Origin: Clostridiales bacterium | Lineage (GTDB): Bacteria > Bacillota > Clostridia > Christensenellales > Aristaeellaceae | NCBI GenBank assembly: GCA_012522875.1 | Contig: JAAYJP010000016.1 | Span: 1-13,743 of the forward strand | Reading direction: 5' to 3' | DNA length: 13,743 bases | Shown here: positions 13,714 through 13,743 of the stretch, piece after piece | How the letters are laid out: each line of letters begins with the position of its first letter | Position numbering within the stretch: the stretch's first letter is position 1 | The notes under the pieces: model-generated | What the model was told of the DNA's origin: nothing | Databases searched by the model: none | Seen by the model: only the letters and a program-made list of their open reading frames with translations | Translations under genes and position numbers: made by a program

Positions 13714-13743
13714 ATTTTAGCTGGATTAACCAGGCTGTGTCAA
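13714..13743 (-). promoter_or_regulatory. Promoter of the LRR gene
   Basis: On the minus strand, a perfect -35 TTGACA (13743-13738), an 18-bp spacer and a -10 TAAAAT (13719-13714). It predicts transcription from about 13707, 22 nt before the ATG at 13685, and excludes the ATG at 13715, which overlaps the -10 element. Confidence 0.65.

Noticed and set aside
13685..13715. ATG at 13715 as the start of the LRR protein
   Set aside because: It overlaps the TAAAAT -10 element, so it would not be in the transcript, and it lacks a ribosome site.

Overview
The window looks like a chromosomal segment of a GC-rich anaerobic Bacillota (Clostridia-like). The evidence is the oxygen-independent class III ribonucleotide reductase with its activase, rubredoxin and rubrerythrin genes, strong AGGAGG-type ribosome binding sites, and TTGACA/TATAAT-like promoters. 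I cannot name a genus. There are no rRNA or tRNA genes, insertion sequences or CRISPR arrays that I can see.

Region by region. (1) 1-1941, plus: the 3' part of a PerR-like Fur-family regulator, a protein with a rubredoxin-type site at each end, and an unusual continuous reading frame carrying a 2[4Fe-4S] ferredoxin-like domain followed by a complete rubrerythrin. The rubrerythrin part has its own Shine-Dalgarno sequence and ATG. (2) 1942-2148: a 26-bp palindrome that may act both as the end of that operon and as the first of two NrdR boxes, then a near-consensus promoter. (3) 2149-5401, plus: nrdD, nrdG and an OsmC-like peroxide-defence protein. (4) 5469-7774, minus: an operon read rluB-like, mnmM/ytqB-like, TIM-barrel sugar isomerase/epimerase. 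A bidirectional terminator lies between regions 3 and 4. (5) 8054-8686, plus: a divergent GDPD-family protein. (6) 8786-10238, minus: a Mn-type superoxide dismutase and an iron-sulfur flavoprotein-like reductase, each with its own signals. (7) 10468-12620, plus: a second PerR/Fur-family regulator followed by a clade-3-like heme catalase. (8) 12675-13685, minus: an exported leucine-rich-repeat protein with its promoter at the window edge.

The theme is oxygen and peroxide defence in an anaerobe. Superoxide is handled by SOD. Peroxide is handled by catalase, by rubrerythrin fed by ferredoxin and rubredoxin, and by OsmC. Two PerR-like regulators sit at the heads of the rubrerythrin and catalase blocks. 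The oxygen-sensitive glycyl-radical ribonucleotide reductase is embedded among them with classical NrdR control. The most distinctive points are the ferredoxin-rubrerythrin frame with an internal start, the protein bracketed by two rubredoxin sites, an Asn at the expected PerR metal/oxidation Asp in the catalase-linked regulator, and the tandem NrdR boxes at the known 32-bp phasing.
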